A stretch of DNA of 64,000 bases, from assembly GCA_913057775.1 (NCBI GenBank), contig CAJXOG010000004.1, positions 124,001 through 188,000 on the forward strand, in the 5' to 3' direction. Positions within the stretch are counted from its first letter, which is position 1. Each line of letters starts with the position of its first letter. Of the stretch, positions 1 to 8,647 are shown in pieces. Both the position numbers and the translations under genes were made by a program. The DNA comes from an uncultured Fodinibius sp. (GTDB lineage Bacteria; Bacteroidota; Rhodothermia; Balneolales; Balneolaceae). The notes beneath the pieces were generated by a model. That model was given only the letters and a program-made list of their open reading frames with translations. It ran no database searches and had not been told where the DNA came from.

Positions 1-501
1 GTTATAAATGATAGCGATTTCCACAAGTTTGTTGAGCGGAACTTTCCCTTCGTTAGTGATAGCGTCTCTGTTTTGGAGAGCAGTTTTAGCATCATCGTGA
101 TGGGACTCATCAATATAAGGGAGCAGAAAACGGTCTGTTTTGTCGAGCGAGATCAATTCATCGGAATCGATTTTTCCATCTTCTACCAGTCGGGCATAGG
201 TGGTGATAAGAAAGAAGTTTGAGAGCGTCCCCATAGTGCGTGGTTTATCTGCACGGTAGGCGATAGTCGTATCAGGATTAGTTACAGATCGTGAGACAAT
301 GGTCGTGTGCTGTGGATTTGATCCTATATATTGAGTGAGCCCTTTGAGCGAAGTAGCCTTGGAAACCCATTCCTGCCCCTCTTGCAGATCGCCACTGTTA
401 TTATAAAGTGTTTTTAAGGCGTCCAGGTTAAATCCAAATACAATGAAGAAGGTGAGGATGAGGGTGCCTAAAAAGACGCCAATAAATTTCAGAATGCGCA
501 T
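1..501 (-). CDS. Serine beta-lactamase-fold protein, N-terminal part (runs off window)
   Basis: The frame is open from an ATG at 501 to the window edge, giving the first 167 residues. Residues 1-25 form one hydrophobic membrane or signal segment. From about residue 85 the sequence follows the class A beta-lactamase/PBP-like pattern: a helix of the form MGTLSNFFLITTYARLVEDG and a second region with VPLNKLVEIAIIYN just before the edge, where this fold usually has its SDN-type motif. The SxxK motif expected at about residues 92-95 reads TLSN, so the nucleophile and general base both appear replaced. The fold assignment rests on pattern only. It may be a non-catalytic relative or a divergent serine hydrolase; the C-terminal half is not in the window. 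Confidence 0.55.
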   Translation of the reverse strand, partial: MRILKFIGVFLGTLILTFFIVFGFNLDALKTLYNNSGDLQEGQEWVSKATSLKGLTQYIGSNPQHTTIVSRSVTNPDTTIAYRADKPRTMGTLSNFFLITTYARLVEDGKIDSDELISLDKTDRFLLPYIDESHHDDAKTALQNRDAITNEGKVPLNKLVEIAIIYN

Positions 502-646
502 GAATAAATATAGGGAAGTTCTATTTTCTAAGGGTGCTAAATATACGAATAGATCGTCCCTAAATCAGTAGCAAAATAAAAAAGCAAGAAGTGAGAAAGT
601 AGACGAATAAATATTTCAACGTTTCACTTCTTGCCTCGCATTTCTA

Positions 647-1900
647 TTAGCTTACAAACTGCATCATAATGGCACAGATGTAGGCTGCGTATGTTCCAAC
701 GGCATATCCCAAGACCGCTAAGAGTACACCAACGGGAGCAAGGGCCGGATGGAATGCTGAAGCCACAATGGGCGCTGAGGCTGCACCTCCCACATTAGCT
801 TGGCTACCCACAGCAATAAAGAAGAACGGCGCGTTAATGATCTTGGCCACGATAAATAAAATAATCACGTGAATGATAATCCAGAGTAGTCCGATAAGGA
901 AGAAACCGGGACTTTCAAAGATAGCCATCACGTTCATTTTCATTCCAATAGTAGCTACCAGGATATAAAGGAAGAGGCTACCTACTTTTGATGCACCAGC
1001 CCCTTCGAGCTTACGAGCACGAGTAAAGGAAAGAGCTAAACCGCCGGTAGTGGCAATGACAATAATCCAGAAAAATTCAGAATCCAGACTTAAATTACTG
1101 AGTTGGGGAAAGTTTTCGCCAATCCAGGGGGCAATACCGTCAGCACCAAGATGACCAATAGCTGTGATCACAAAGCCAACAGCTACAATAGTTGTAATAT
1201 CAGCGAGGGTGGGTATTTTCGCTACATTGGCGCGATAATCTTCGATCTTTTTTCTGAGTTCCGTAATGGGTGAAGCATCCGCTTTAAACCAGGCGTCAAT
1301 TTTTTCAGAAATCCCTGCTCCATACAACAGAAAGGCCAGCCAGATATTGGCAACGATAATATCTACGGTTACCATGGCCGAAAACAGGTCGGCACTGGGA
1401 TCGAAAACTTCGAACATGGCTGTCTGGTTTGCTCCACCACCAATCCAGCTGCCGGCTATGGTTGAAAGTCCACGCCATAGGGCTTCGGGACCTGCTCCGG
1501 CAGTCATTTCGGGTGCAAAATAACTTACCGTGATAAGAGCCAGTGGACCACCAATCATAATACCTACGGTACCTGCTAAAAACATGATAATCGCTTTGGG
1601 ACCCAGGCCGATAATTCCTTTGAAGTCGATGCTAAGAGTAAGGAGCACCAAACTGGCGGGAAGCAGGTATCGGGAAGCTACAAAATAGAGGTTTGATTCT
1701 TCTCCGGATATTAAACCGAGTGAGTTAAGAATAGATGGAATAAAATAGCAAAGTAGCAGTGAGGGTACGAAGGTATAAAATTTTTGCCATTTGGGGTTAT
1801 CACTGTTTGAGGTGACAAATATGACTGCCAGAATCAGTAACAGAATTCCTAATACGACGGCGTCGTTGGTAAAAACGGGAGCTGCAAATAAGGTATACAT
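647..1900 (-). CDS. DUF819 family integral membrane protein
   Basis: A polytopic inner-membrane protein with about ten hydrophobic helices. The opening (MYTLFAAPVFTNDAVVLGIL), the glycine-rich GGPLALI stretch and the motif IGGGANQTAMFEVF match the DUF819 (YjcL-like) family, whose transported substrate is unknown to me. The reading frame is open upstream to an ATG at 2002. I prefer the ATG at 1900, giving 417 aa: the extra 34 residues are not membrane-like, and the longer start would leave only 28 bp to the divergent dapB, with that gene's likely promoter inside the coding region. The second-half motif GGAASAPIVASAFHPALAPVG is also typical of the family. Family assignment is firm; function and start are not. 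Confidence 0.8.
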   Translation of the reverse strand: MYTLFAAPVFTNDAVVLGILLLILAVIFVTSNSDNPKWQKFYTFVPSLLLCYFIPSILNSLGLISGEESNLYFVASRYLLPASLVLLTLSIDFKGIIGLGPKAIIMFLAGTVGIMIGGPLALITVSYFAPEMTAGAGPEALWRGLSTIAGSWIGGGANQTAMFEVFDPSADLFSAMVTVDIIVANIWLAFLLYGAGISEKIDAWFKADASPITELRKKIEDYRANVAKIPTLADITTIVAVGFVITAIGHLGADGIAPWIGENFPQLSNLSLDSEFFWIIVIATTGGLALSFTRARKLEGAGASKVGSLFLYILVATIGMKMNVMAIFESPGFFLIGLLWIIIHVIILFIVAKIINAPFFFIAVGSQANVGGAASAPIVASAFHPALAPVGVLLAVLGYAVGTYAAYICAIMMQFVS

Positions 1901-1917
1901 ATTTGTTATTTTTTGAA

Positions 1918-1946
1918 TTGTTAAGCCTGAATCTACATTATATTTG
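1918..1946 (+). promoter_or_regulatory. Putative Bacteroidota-type promoter for the dap genes
   Basis: TTG at 1918-1920 is followed after 18 nt by TATATTTG at 1939-1946, a perfect fit to the Bacteroidota -7 word TAnnTTTG. It points towards dapB, whose ATG lies about 85 nt downstream. It lies inside the longer alternative reading of the divergent DUF819 gene, which is one reason to reject that longer start. Transcription from here has not been shown. Confidence 0.4.
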
Positions 1947-2030
1947 GGTAATTGCGCAAATGGATGAAAATAGATGCTGAAAAGGTTATACTTATCACTC
2001 ACTTAGCATTCAACAATAAAAGAAAAAAGT

Positions 2031-2702
2031 ATGAAATTTGCCGTTATAGGCACAGGAAAAACCGGTGGTAAGGTCGTTGAAATATTAAAAGAGGATCAAA
2101 TTGTTGGCCCGTTCGATTCTTCAAATAAACCAACGGTTGAAAAGCTTAAAGAGGCCGATGCCGCTATTTTGTTCGTGCCGGCAGCAGCTGTAGATGAGCT
2201 GATAGATCCGCTTATGGATTCGAAAATTCCCGCTGCATGGGGAACCACCGGTTATGATTGGCCAGACGATTTGGACCATCAGCTTAAAGAGAAAAATATC
2301 AAATGGCTACAGGCTTCGAATTTTAGCTTGGGAATGAATATTGTGCGCAGATGCTTGAATATTATAGGCCAGAGTGCTTCGGTGTTGGATGAGCCGGAAT
2401 TTCATATTCACGAGATCCATCACAAACACAAGCAGGATGCACCCAGCGGTACGGCTATTTCATGGGAGGAATGGTTGGGTAAAGAAGCGAAAATTACATC
2501 GGAACGGAAGGGTGATATAAAAGGAATTCATAAGTTGGAGGTGAAAACAGATGCAGAATCAATCCATCTGGAACACCAGGCGCACGATCGCAAGATATTT
2601 GCCCAAGGCGCCATTTGGGCCGCCGAGCAGCTTGTTAACGGTGATATAAGTCCGGGCTTTCACGATCTTTCAACTATCTTTGACAACGTAATGCAACAAT
2701 AA
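2031..2702 (+). CDS. dapB: 4-hydroxy-tetrahydrodipicolinate reductase
   Basis: Cytosolic enzyme that reduces the DapA product with NAD(P)H in lysine/diaminopimelate synthesis. The N-terminal nucleotide-binding loop GTGKTGGKV is at residues 7-15. The catalytic signature HHKHKQDAPSGTA spans 130-142, with H130 and K134 matching the conserved catalytic His and Lys and GT following as in the family. At 223 aa it is shorter than the usual 240-270 aa, mainly through short loops in the Rossmann domain. It begins the gene set dapB-dapA-dapD; dapA starts two bases after its stop codon, so the two are surely co-transcribed. A Bacteroidota-type promoter sits about 85 nt upstream. Confidence 0.95.
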   Translation: MKFAVIGTGKTGGKVVEILKEDQIVGPFDSSNKPTVEKLKEADAAILFVPAAAVDELIDPLMDSKIPAAWGTTGYDWPDDLDHQLKEKNIKWLQASNFSLGMNIVRRCLNIIGQSASVLDEPEFHIHEIHHKHKQDAPSGTAISWEEWLGKEAKITSERKGDIKGIHKLEVKTDAESIHLEHQAHDRKIFAQGAIWAAEQLVNGDISPGFHDLSTIFDNVMQQ

Positions 2703-2704
2703 TT

Positions 2705-3589
2705 ATGAGTATTACAGATACACCACTTTATACAGCTTTAGTAACCCCCATGAAAGAAAATGGGGATATTCATCTCGATGATTTGGCTTCGCTCATCCAC
2801 AAGCAGAATGAAGCGGGCAACGGTGTGCTTGTTTTGGGCAGTACGGGCGAAGGGTTGGCATTGCCTCTTGAGGATAAAAAGCAGGTTGTTAAAACGGCTG
2901 CAAGCCTCAATGTAGATATTCCAATTATGGTGGGAGTTGGAGGGTTTAATCTCCGCAATCAGATAGAATGGATCGAATATTGTCATCAGTTTGATGTGGA
3001 TTCATTTCTGCTGGTGACTCCGCTCTATGCCAAGCCCGGTCCTAAAGGGCAGGTGGAATGGTTTAAGTCACTACTGGATGCAGCCGACAAGGAGTGCATG
3101 CTTTATAATGTACCGTCACGCACCGGCAGTAAAATGAGTCCATTGGTGTTAAAAGAGTTGGCTGATCATCCCAACTTTATAGCGGTGAAAGAAGCAAGCG
3201 GAAGCATCGAGGATTTTCAGAATTATCGTAAGACGGCTAAAGATATTAAGTTTTACAGCGGTGATGACGGATTACTCCCGTTCTTTGCAATGGCGGGATG
3301 CGACGGACTTGTTTCGGTAGCTTCAAACGTGTGGCCCAAAGCGACGCATCAATATGTAGACTGGTGTTTGGATGGGCGCGGTCCGGAACTGCTTCCGCTT
3401 TGGCAGGAATGTACGGATGCTCTTTTTAGTGGGCCAAATCCTGTTCCGGCAAAAGTGTTGTTGCACGAAAAGGGATGGATAGAAAATACTACGTTGCACC
3501 CACCGCTTGTCGAAGAAGATGTGGAGGATATCACTATCCTCAAAAATGCTGATAATATGATCCAAAGCTGGTATAAAGAAAATAGTTAG
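2705..3589 (+). CDS. dapA: 4-hydroxy-tetrahydrodipicolinate synthase
   Basis: Condenses pyruvate with aspartate semialdehyde, the committed step to lysine and diaminopimelate. It is a TIM-barrel aldolase of the DapA/NanA family, 294 aa as usual. Visible active-site residues are the Schiff-base lysine K162 in AVKEASGS, Y134 and R139 in YNVPSRTG, Y108 in TPLYAKP, and the STGE loop at 46-49 (many relatives have TTGE). It is packed against dapB with a 2-nt gap. The neighbours dapB and dapD make DapA a safer call than the sialate or keto-deoxygluconate aldolases of the same fold. Confidence 0.95.
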   Translation: MSITDTPLYTALVTPMKENGDIHLDDLASLIHKQNEAGNGVLVLGSTGEGLALPLEDKKQVVKTAASLNVDIPIMVGVGGFNLRNQIEWIEYCHQFDVDSFLLVTPLYAKPGPKGQVEWFKSLLDAADKECMLYNVPSRTGSKMSPLVLKELADHPNFIAVKEASGSIEDFQNYRKTAKDIKFYSGDDGLLPFFAMAGCDGLVSVASNVWPKATHQYVDWCLDGRGPELLPLWQECTDALFSGPNPVPAKVLLHEKGWIENTTLHPPLVEEDVEDITILKNADNMIQSWYKENS

Positions 3590-3640
3590 TCTCGAGGATT
3601 TAGGAAGCATTAATTTCAAAATAAATTATTTTAAAAACTG

Positions 3641-4396
3641 ATGAGTGATATTAACTGGGAAGAAATTTTAGATAAACTGGAAACCGGAGAAGTGCGTGCG
3701 GCCGAACCTAAAGGCGATCGGTGGGAAGCAAACCGTGAAGTCAAAGAAGCGATCCTGGCTTCTTTCTCGGCCGGAGAAAATACCGAGTATTCGGGCATCT
3801 ACGATGGATTTGTAGACAAACATAATTTACCTCCTCGCAGATTTTCAGCTGATGAGAATGTGCGTTTGGTACCGGGCGGATCCTCTGTTCGCCGCGGAGC
3901 CTATGTAGCCGAGAATGTTATTATTATGCCTCCGGCTTATGTAAATGTAGGCGGTTATGTGGATGAAGGATCGATGATCGATAGTCATGCCCTGGTAGGT
4001 TCTTGTGCTCAGGTTGGAAAAAATGTTCATTTGTCGGCAGGAGTACAGTTAGGCGGGGTTCTTGAACCTGTTGGATTATCCCCTGTTGTGATAGAAGATG
4101 ATTGCTTTATTGGGGCCGGATCGGTTGTCGTAGAGGGAATTCTTGTCAAAAAAGGAGCCGTCATTGCTCCGGGAGTAACACTTTCAAAATCGATACCGGT
4201 TTATGATTGCGTAAATGAAGAAGTGCTCGGTAAGGGAGCTGATATCCCTGAGCGAGCCGTTGTTGTTCCGGGAACTCGTCCTATGAGCAGCGATTGGGCC
4301 CAAGAGCAGGGACTAAATGTTGCATGTCCGTTGATCGTAAAATATCGTGATGCCGACAGTGATGCTTCACTTGAACTTGAGGATGCATTGCGGTAA
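3641..4396 (+). CDS. dapD: Tetrahydrodipicolinate N-succinyltransferase
   Basis: Transfers succinyl from succinyl-CoA to tetrahydrodipicolinate, so this organism uses the succinylated branch of lysine synthesis. The protein is a left-handed beta-helix acyltransferase: hexapeptide-repeat turns run from about residue 75 to 190, with the DapD-specific stretch RLVPGGSSVRRGAYV followed by a GGYVDEGSMIDSHALVGSCA region. Length 251 aa is slightly under the usual 270. It lies 51 nt after dapA, and a strong hairpin follows its stop, so it probably ends the operon. The next step needs an N-succinyl-DAP aminotransferase; the class III aminotransferase at 13070-14254 is one candidate. Confidence 0.95.
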   Translation: MSDINWEEILDKLETGEVRAAEPKGDRWEANREVKEAILASFSAGENTEYSGIYDGFVDKHNLPPRRFSADENVRLVPGGSSVRRGAYVAENVIIMPPAYVNVGGYVDEGSMIDSHALVGSCAQVGKNVHLSAGVQLGGVLEPVGLSPVVIEDDCFIGAGSVVVEGILVKKGAVIAPGVTLSKSIPVYDCVNEEVLGKGADIPERAVVVPGTRPMSSDWAQEQGLNVACPLIVKYRDADSDASLELEDALR

Positions 4397-4422
4397 AGAA
4401 ATAGAAGCGCTTTAAAACCAAA

Positions 4423-4457
4423 AAAGCCTCTCATACTTTTGAAGTATGAGAGGCTTT
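4423..4457. terminator. Bidirectional terminator between dapD and the thrC-like gene
   Basis: A perfect 16-bp stem, AAAGCCTCTCATACTT, pairs with its complement across a 3-nt loop (4423-4438 with 4442-4457). It has A-rich sequence on the left and T-rich sequence on the right, so it can end transcription from both of the converging genes. Confidence 0.85.
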
Positions 4458-4504
4458 CCTATTTGTATAATATTCAAGTGTTCTAAGTGCCTTAGTGGTT
4501 TATT

Positions 4505-6208
4505 CTAAGTCACCGTAGATTTCATGGCAATTGCCAGTCCTTTGGTAAAAGCCTGAATCACGGCTTCCAATGTATCCGGTGAAGCCCCCTTGGATACCCA
4601 TTCTTGATCGTTGTTAGCCAATGTCAGGGTGACGACAACGAGCGAGTCTGTATCGGGGCTCAGTATTTCTACTTCGTGATTTTTGACTTCAAGGTGGAAA
4701 ACCGAATTGGTTTCAGCACGAATAGCGGATAAAATAGCATCAATGGGACCAACGCCCTTTGATTCTGATATAATTTCTTCTCCCTGTATATCGAGTTTGA
4801 CCGCAGCTTGTACCAAGCCGTGCTTGCGCATGGTTACCTTGTAATCAAGAACTTCAACAGGATATTCAAGATCCAGATCTTCATTAAATATCAGCGATTG
4901 AAGAACTTCGATCTCATTGTTGCTAAGCGTTTTGCCTTTTTTATTGATCTTGGAAACATACTCGTTGTAGAGCTTTTCGTGATCTTCATCCATCTTGAGG
5001 TTTGCCATAAATGTATCACGGGACTTGCCCCAGGAATCCTTCTGCATCTCGATAAAGCCAGACTTAATATAGTTCGTAACTTTGTTTATATCGGGCGAAA
5101 GGACCGGTGAAGACAAGGAGTGCTTGGCCACTACCTTGGTATCTTTAAGGCCTGATCCGGTTAAGATAAATAGGCACTTTTTGTCTTTGAATTTATCGAT
5201 ATTGTTCTTAAAAGCAGCCAACGGAAGGGCACAGGCCGGTTCGGTAAAGTGTCCTTCCTCAACGGCCATCTCTTTGAGTGATTGTAGAATTTCATCTTCG
5301 GTAACGGTATGTGCCGAACCGCCCGATTCTTCAATGCCTAGCATTACTTTATGGAAGTCTACCGGGTCGGAAGCAGCCACAGACTGGGCCATCGTATTAA
5401 CCTGCTTCTTGATAATTTTCTTTTTTTTGAAAATACCTTCTACGACTGGAGAACTTTGCTCTGGTTGGATGGCAATCATTTTGGGCCGATTGGAAATTTT
5501 GCCCGATTCCTTAAGCTCGGTGAATCCTTTCCAGATTGCACCAAAGTTAGTTCCGCATCCCACAGGCACAAAAACGTAATCAAAATCGTCACCATTCTGC
5601 TCCAAAAGTTCATAAGGGAAGGATTTTTGTCCCTCTTCACGGAAAACATAATCGCCGGCTAAATAATAATTGCCTGACTTGGCAAATTCGCGGCAGAGTG
5701 CTTCACAAGTGCTAAAATCTCCTTTTATACGGATGATATTGGCATTGTAAATAGTAGCTTGAGCAATTTTGGCATCCGTCGTTTTTTCAGGGACAAATAC
5801 AAAGCAGGGAATCTTAAAATAGCAAGCGTAAGCTGCCACCGAGGCTGCCATATTTCCGGTTGAGGCAAGGCAAATAGCATCAGCACCAAGTTCGAGAGCT
5901 TTCTGGACTTCGATGTAACTACCGCGATCTTTAAAGCAGCCGGTGGGATGTTCAAATTCGAGCTTGGCCCAGAGATCTGCGCCATAGGTTTCAGACAAGC
6001 GGTCCAGTTTTTTGAGAGCCGAAGGATGAGTTTTCATCGGGTCGGATTTCAGCTCCTTCAGCGGATACTGGATATCATCCGAGGGCTCATCATAGTAGAC
6101 CCGAAGAACACTATCGCATTGGGTGCAATAGGTGGTTGTTTCTTCTTCTGAGTTTAGGTGGCCGTTGGCCACACACTTGAGTTGGTAACCTGTAGTCGCA
6201 CTTGCCAT
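4505..6208 (-). CDS. thrC: Threonine synthase fused to a C-terminal LeuA-type regulatory domain
   Basis: Residues 1-40 hold a zinc-ribbon-like segment (C12, C28, C31). Residues 45-365 are a fold type II PLP enzyme of the threonine synthase group: PLP lysine K93 in PTGCFKDRGS, phosphate-binding STGNMAAS at about 116-123, VGCGTNFGA near 216-224 and the tail motif LTGSGLKDTK at 349-358. Such enzymes make threonine from O-phosphohomoserine. Residues about 400-440 resemble the linker subdomain, and 440-560 the allosteric dimerisation domain, of 2-isopropylmalate/citramalate synthases, with GVGPIDAILSAI and GASPDTLEAVIQAF as the recognisable ends. At 567 aa it is well over the 350-430 aa of this enzyme class. 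I infer feedback by a branched-chain amino acid, most plausibly isoleucine, which is made from threonine. Another PLP lyase activity is possible. Confidence 0.8.
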   Translation of the reverse strand: MASATTGYQLKCVANGHLNSEEETTTYCTQCDSVLRVYYDEPSDDIQYPLKELKSDPMKTHPSALKKLDRLSETYGADLWAKLEFEHPTGCFKDRGSYIEVQKALELGADAICLASTGNMAASVAAYACYFKIPCFVFVPEKTTDAKIAQATIYNANIIRIKGDFSTCEALCREFAKSGNYYLAGDYVFREEGQKSFPYELLEQNGDDFDYVFVPVGCGTNFGAIWKGFTELKESGKISNRPKMIAIQPEQSSPVVEGIFKKKKIIKKQVNTMAQSVAASDPVDFHKVMLGIEESGGSAHTVTEDEILQSLKEMAVEEGHFTEPACALPLAAFKNNIDKFKDKKCLFILTGSGLKDTKVVAKHSLSSPVLSPDINKVTNYIKSGFIEMQKDSWGKSRDTFMANLKMDEDHEKLYNEYVSKINKKGKTLSNNEIEVLQSLIFNEDLDLEYPVEVLDYKVTMRKHGLVQAAVKLDIQGEEIISESKGVGPIDAILSAIRAETNSVFHLEVKNHEVEILSPDTDSLVVVTLTLANNDQEWVSKGASPDTLEAVIQAFTKGLAIAMKSTVT

Positions 6209-6320
6209 AATAAGTAAAACCCTGAGTTATATTTTGAAACGTGTATTTCATTCAAGATACGTGTGAAAATAGGTGATTCCGCCAAGGAATGATATCCTTT
6301 TTCAAAATTTAGAACTTTTA

Positions 6321-6596
6321 TTAATTCTTAAGTGAAATAAGGGAAATTTCATCAAAATCCATGTCGAGCTCATCAAGAACCGGTTCTGCAACTTCAGAAA
6401 TTTCTTCGGCTGAAAGCTCATCTAGCCCTTCAATTTCAATAAATAGGGTATTTAGATGTCCGACTACGCTGTACCTGGCTTTTTCGGCGTTAAAGCACTT
6501 ACGAAGAGTATCGACGAGTAGCTTGATATCCTGTTCGTAAGCTTCGTAATCGGCGTCCTCAAGTTCAGCCATTTTGTGATAAGATTTCAAGTTCAA
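6321..6596 (-). CDS. Small acidic protein of unknown function
   Basis: A 91-aa protein I do not recognise. It is very acidic, mainly helical by composition, with a central strand-like stretch (YSVVGHLNTLFIEIEG) and an EEISEVAEPVLDELDMDFDE tail. It has no signal peptide or membrane segment, so it is probably cytosolic. An internal ATG at residue 9 (MAELEDADYE) is a possible alternative start. It lies between the thrC-like gene and the 300-aa conserved protein on the same strand, about 75 nt after the latter, and could share a transcript. Coding is supported by consistent codon use and an intact frame. Confidence 0.6.
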   Translation of the reverse strand: MNLKSYHKMAELEDADYEAYEQDIKLLVDTLRKCFNAEKARYSVVGHLNTLFIEIEGLDELSAEEISEVAEPVLDELDMDFDEISLISLKN

Positions 6597-6670
6597 ATTT
6601 CATGTGTTACCGAATTATATGCATTAGATGATAGGCAATTAATGGTAGTTGCGAAAGGATCAGATAGACG

Positions 6671-7573
6671 TTAGTCGGAGATGGTGTTTAGTAAATTGTT
6701 GTATTCTTTTATCAACTGCTTACGAATAGGCTGTGCTTTATCAAAAATTGTTCTTTGTTTTTCCATGTATTCCTGCCGTCCTTCATCGGTTTCTATTTTG
6801 ATAGGGGCTAACCCAAAGTCGCGCAGATCATAGGGACTTGCTTTCATATCCATAACACGCGTTTCCAGGGCCAGCTCAAAAGTTTTTCTTATGGTGTTGC
6901 TGGAAATCCAAGGATACATTTTAAACGCCCACTTGTATAGATCCATATTGGTATGCAGGCAGCCAGGCTGTTCCATATCAGCAAACTTCTCACGATTGAG
7001 CTCAAACTTATTTTGGGGTTTGGCCTCATCCGTAAAGAAGCGAAATGCATCATAATGAGTACATACCAGTGGACGTGATTCCACAAACTCAGCTAATTCA
7101 TCTTTATCCATCCGCAGGGATAAATAATCGTGGCGAACCCGATCGGCTTTATATACCATAGCCCATTCGTGCATCCCAAAACAGCCAAATGATGGTTTTC
7201 GGTTCAAGGATTGCTCGAGTACATTTAAAATCCATTTAACAGAAGAAATACGATCCTCATCAAAATAATTGATGTCTAAAAAGGAATCACCATCAGCTGT
7301 TGCCATTTCATCGAATGGCCAATCGTGCGAAGCTCCGTCAATGAGCAGGGTACCGAGTCCCGGTGACCAGCGTTTTAGATAGGAGGGACGAAAGGCGTAA
7401 TACTCGAACAGGAAATCGAGTACGGGATCTTTTTTCTGGTGCGACCGCTTTTCCAGATATTCATCAACAAGATCACTGATCTTTTGCTGGTGATCTTTTT
7501 TTTGAGTTCGCCATTGGTCTGGCGATAATTGGTTACATATATATGAAACTTTTTGGGTCTCGGTTGAAATCAT
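6671..7573 (-). CDS. Conserved protein of a family auto-annotated as 3-methyladenine DNA glycosylase
   Basis: A 300-aa cytosolic protein with the pattern HQKKDPVLDFLFEYYAFRPSYLKRWSPG near residues 45-72, a repeated aromatic-rich core (FGMHEWAMVY) and an H-T-N-M-DLYKWAFKMYPW region. I know this pattern from proteins of actinobacteria and Bacteroidota that databases name '3-methyladenine DNA glycosylase'. I see no helix-hairpin-helix or other known glycosylase motif in it, so the name should be treated as unproven. Conserved His, Asp and Arg residues suggest an enzyme. It is divergent from the UbiA-like gene, with an inverted repeat in the 80-bp space between them. Confidence 0.55.
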   Translation of the reverse strand: MISTETQKVSYICNQLSPDQWRTQKKDHQQKISDLVDEYLEKRSHQKKDPVLDFLFEYYAFRPSYLKRWSPGLGTLLIDGASHDWPFDEMATADGDSFLDINYFDEDRISSVKWILNVLEQSLNRKPSFGCFGMHEWAMVYKADRVRHDYLSLRMDKDELAEFVESRPLVCTHYDAFRFFTDEAKPQNKFELNREKFADMEQPGCLHTNMDLYKWAFKMYPWISSNTIRKTFELALETRVMDMKASPYDLRDFGLAPIKIETDEGRQEYMEKQRTIFDKAQPIRKQLIKEYNNLLNTISD

Positions 7574-7583
7574 AACTCTTAAA

Positions 7584-7624
7584 ATACCAATCTTTTGTTG
7601 GATTGATAAGCCTTAAATTGGTAT
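7584..7624. promoter_or_regulatory. Inverted repeat in a divergent intergenic region
   Basis: ATACCAAT at 7584-7591 is repeated as its exact reverse complement ATTGGTAT at 7617-7624, with 25 nt between the arms. The pair sits in the only 80 bp separating two divergent genes, where operators are common. No regulator can be named, and an 8-bp match could be chance. Confidence 0.25.
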
Positions 7625-7653
7625 GCTGAAATTTTGAATTCCAATAATTTTAG

Positions 7654-8568
7654 ATGATGTCCAAAGTCGGATCTCCAAAATCAAGTGTAGCCACTCAACT
7701 CTGGCATTTTATACTGCACCTGCGCTGGCACTACCAGCTATTTATTTTGTCCGGTGGCTTTTTACTTGGTGGTTTTTTGAGTACTAATCTGGACATATCA
7801 TCATTTCTTCTTCAATTTGCTAACGTACATTTATTGCTATTTGGCGGTGCAACAGCCTATAATTCTTTTTGGGATAAGGATGAGGGGCCGATCGGTGGGC
7901 TCCAATATCCCCCGAAAATGCAACCGTGGATGTGGACTGGCTCACTACTTTTACAGGGGGTTGGAATGGTGATTGCTATTACCCAGGGTTTAGTTTATAG
8001 CAGTATTTATTTGCTTAGCATGCTCTTTTTTTGGTTGTATTCTACGCCGCTGGCACGATGGAAAAGTCATCCTGTTAAAAGTCTTGTGGCAATAGGAGTA
8101 AGTACCGGATTTAATGGGGTGTTGCTGGGCTATCTGGCTGCGGGAAATGAGGGTATTAATATTGCCGTTTGGGTTGCAGCTCTTGGCGTTACCCTGATGC
8201 TTTTGAGCCTGTATCCGATATCGCAAATTTATCAGATTGGGGAAGATCGAATCCGTGGTGACTATACATTTGCTGTTCGATATGAAAAAAAGGGAGTGAC
8301 GCGTTTCTTTGTCGTTTCATTTTTAATCGGACTGATGTTAGTAGGTTTAGCTATTGGAATATCTAACTTTTGGCTTGCTGTTCTCTTTGGCGGGATGGGG
8401 GTTATGGTAGGATTGATTGTTTTTGTACTGCTGAAAGGGTTATCAACAACAAGCGAAGATTATAGCAAGGTTATGTGGATTAAGTACGGTACGTCGATGG
8501 CGTTTGTATTATTTCTTGTGACAGCTTTGATATTGAAGCATTCAAGAATTATGGAATATCTTACGTAG
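7654..8568 (+). CDS. UbiA-like prenyltransferase family membrane protein
   Basis: A 304-aa polytopic membrane protein with eight or nine hydrophobic helices. The UbiA aspartate-rich motif appears as YNSFWDKDEG (N70, D74, D76), and the second acidic loop as QIGEDRIRGDYTFAVRY near residues 192-208, in the usual place between helices. UbiA enzymes join a polyprenyl diphosphate to an aromatic or other acceptor. The third aspartate of the canonical NDxxDxxxD is not in register, so substrate and even activity are uncertain. Two ATG codons are adjacent at the start. It is probably a single-gene unit, divergent from 6671-7573. Confidence 0.65.
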   Translation: MMSKVGSPKSSVATQLWHFILHLRWHYQLFILSGGFLLGGFLSTNLDISSFLLQFANVHLLLFGGATAYNSFWDKDEGPIGGLQYPPKMQPWMWTGSLLLQGVGMVIAITQGLVYSSIYLLSMLFFWLYSTPLARWKSHPVKSLVAIGVSTGFNGVLLGYLAAGNEGINIAVWVAALGVTLMLLSLYPISQIYQIGEDRIRGDYTFAVRYEKKGVTRFFVVSFLIGLMLVGLAIGISNFWLAVLFGGMGVMVGLIVFVLLKGLSTTSEDYSKVMWIKYGTSMAFVLFLVTALILKHSRIMEYLT

Positions 8569-8647
8569 GCTATTTGTTGTTGCAGTAAGCATTTGTGAAC
8601 TAATATCATCTTTAGAAACAACATTAATTTTCAAATCTACAGACAGT

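Noticed and set aside
1901-2002. N-terminal extension of the DUF819 protein to an ATG at 2002
   Set aside because: The extra residues are not membrane-like and would cover a perfect TAnnTTTG promoter element of the divergent dap genes.
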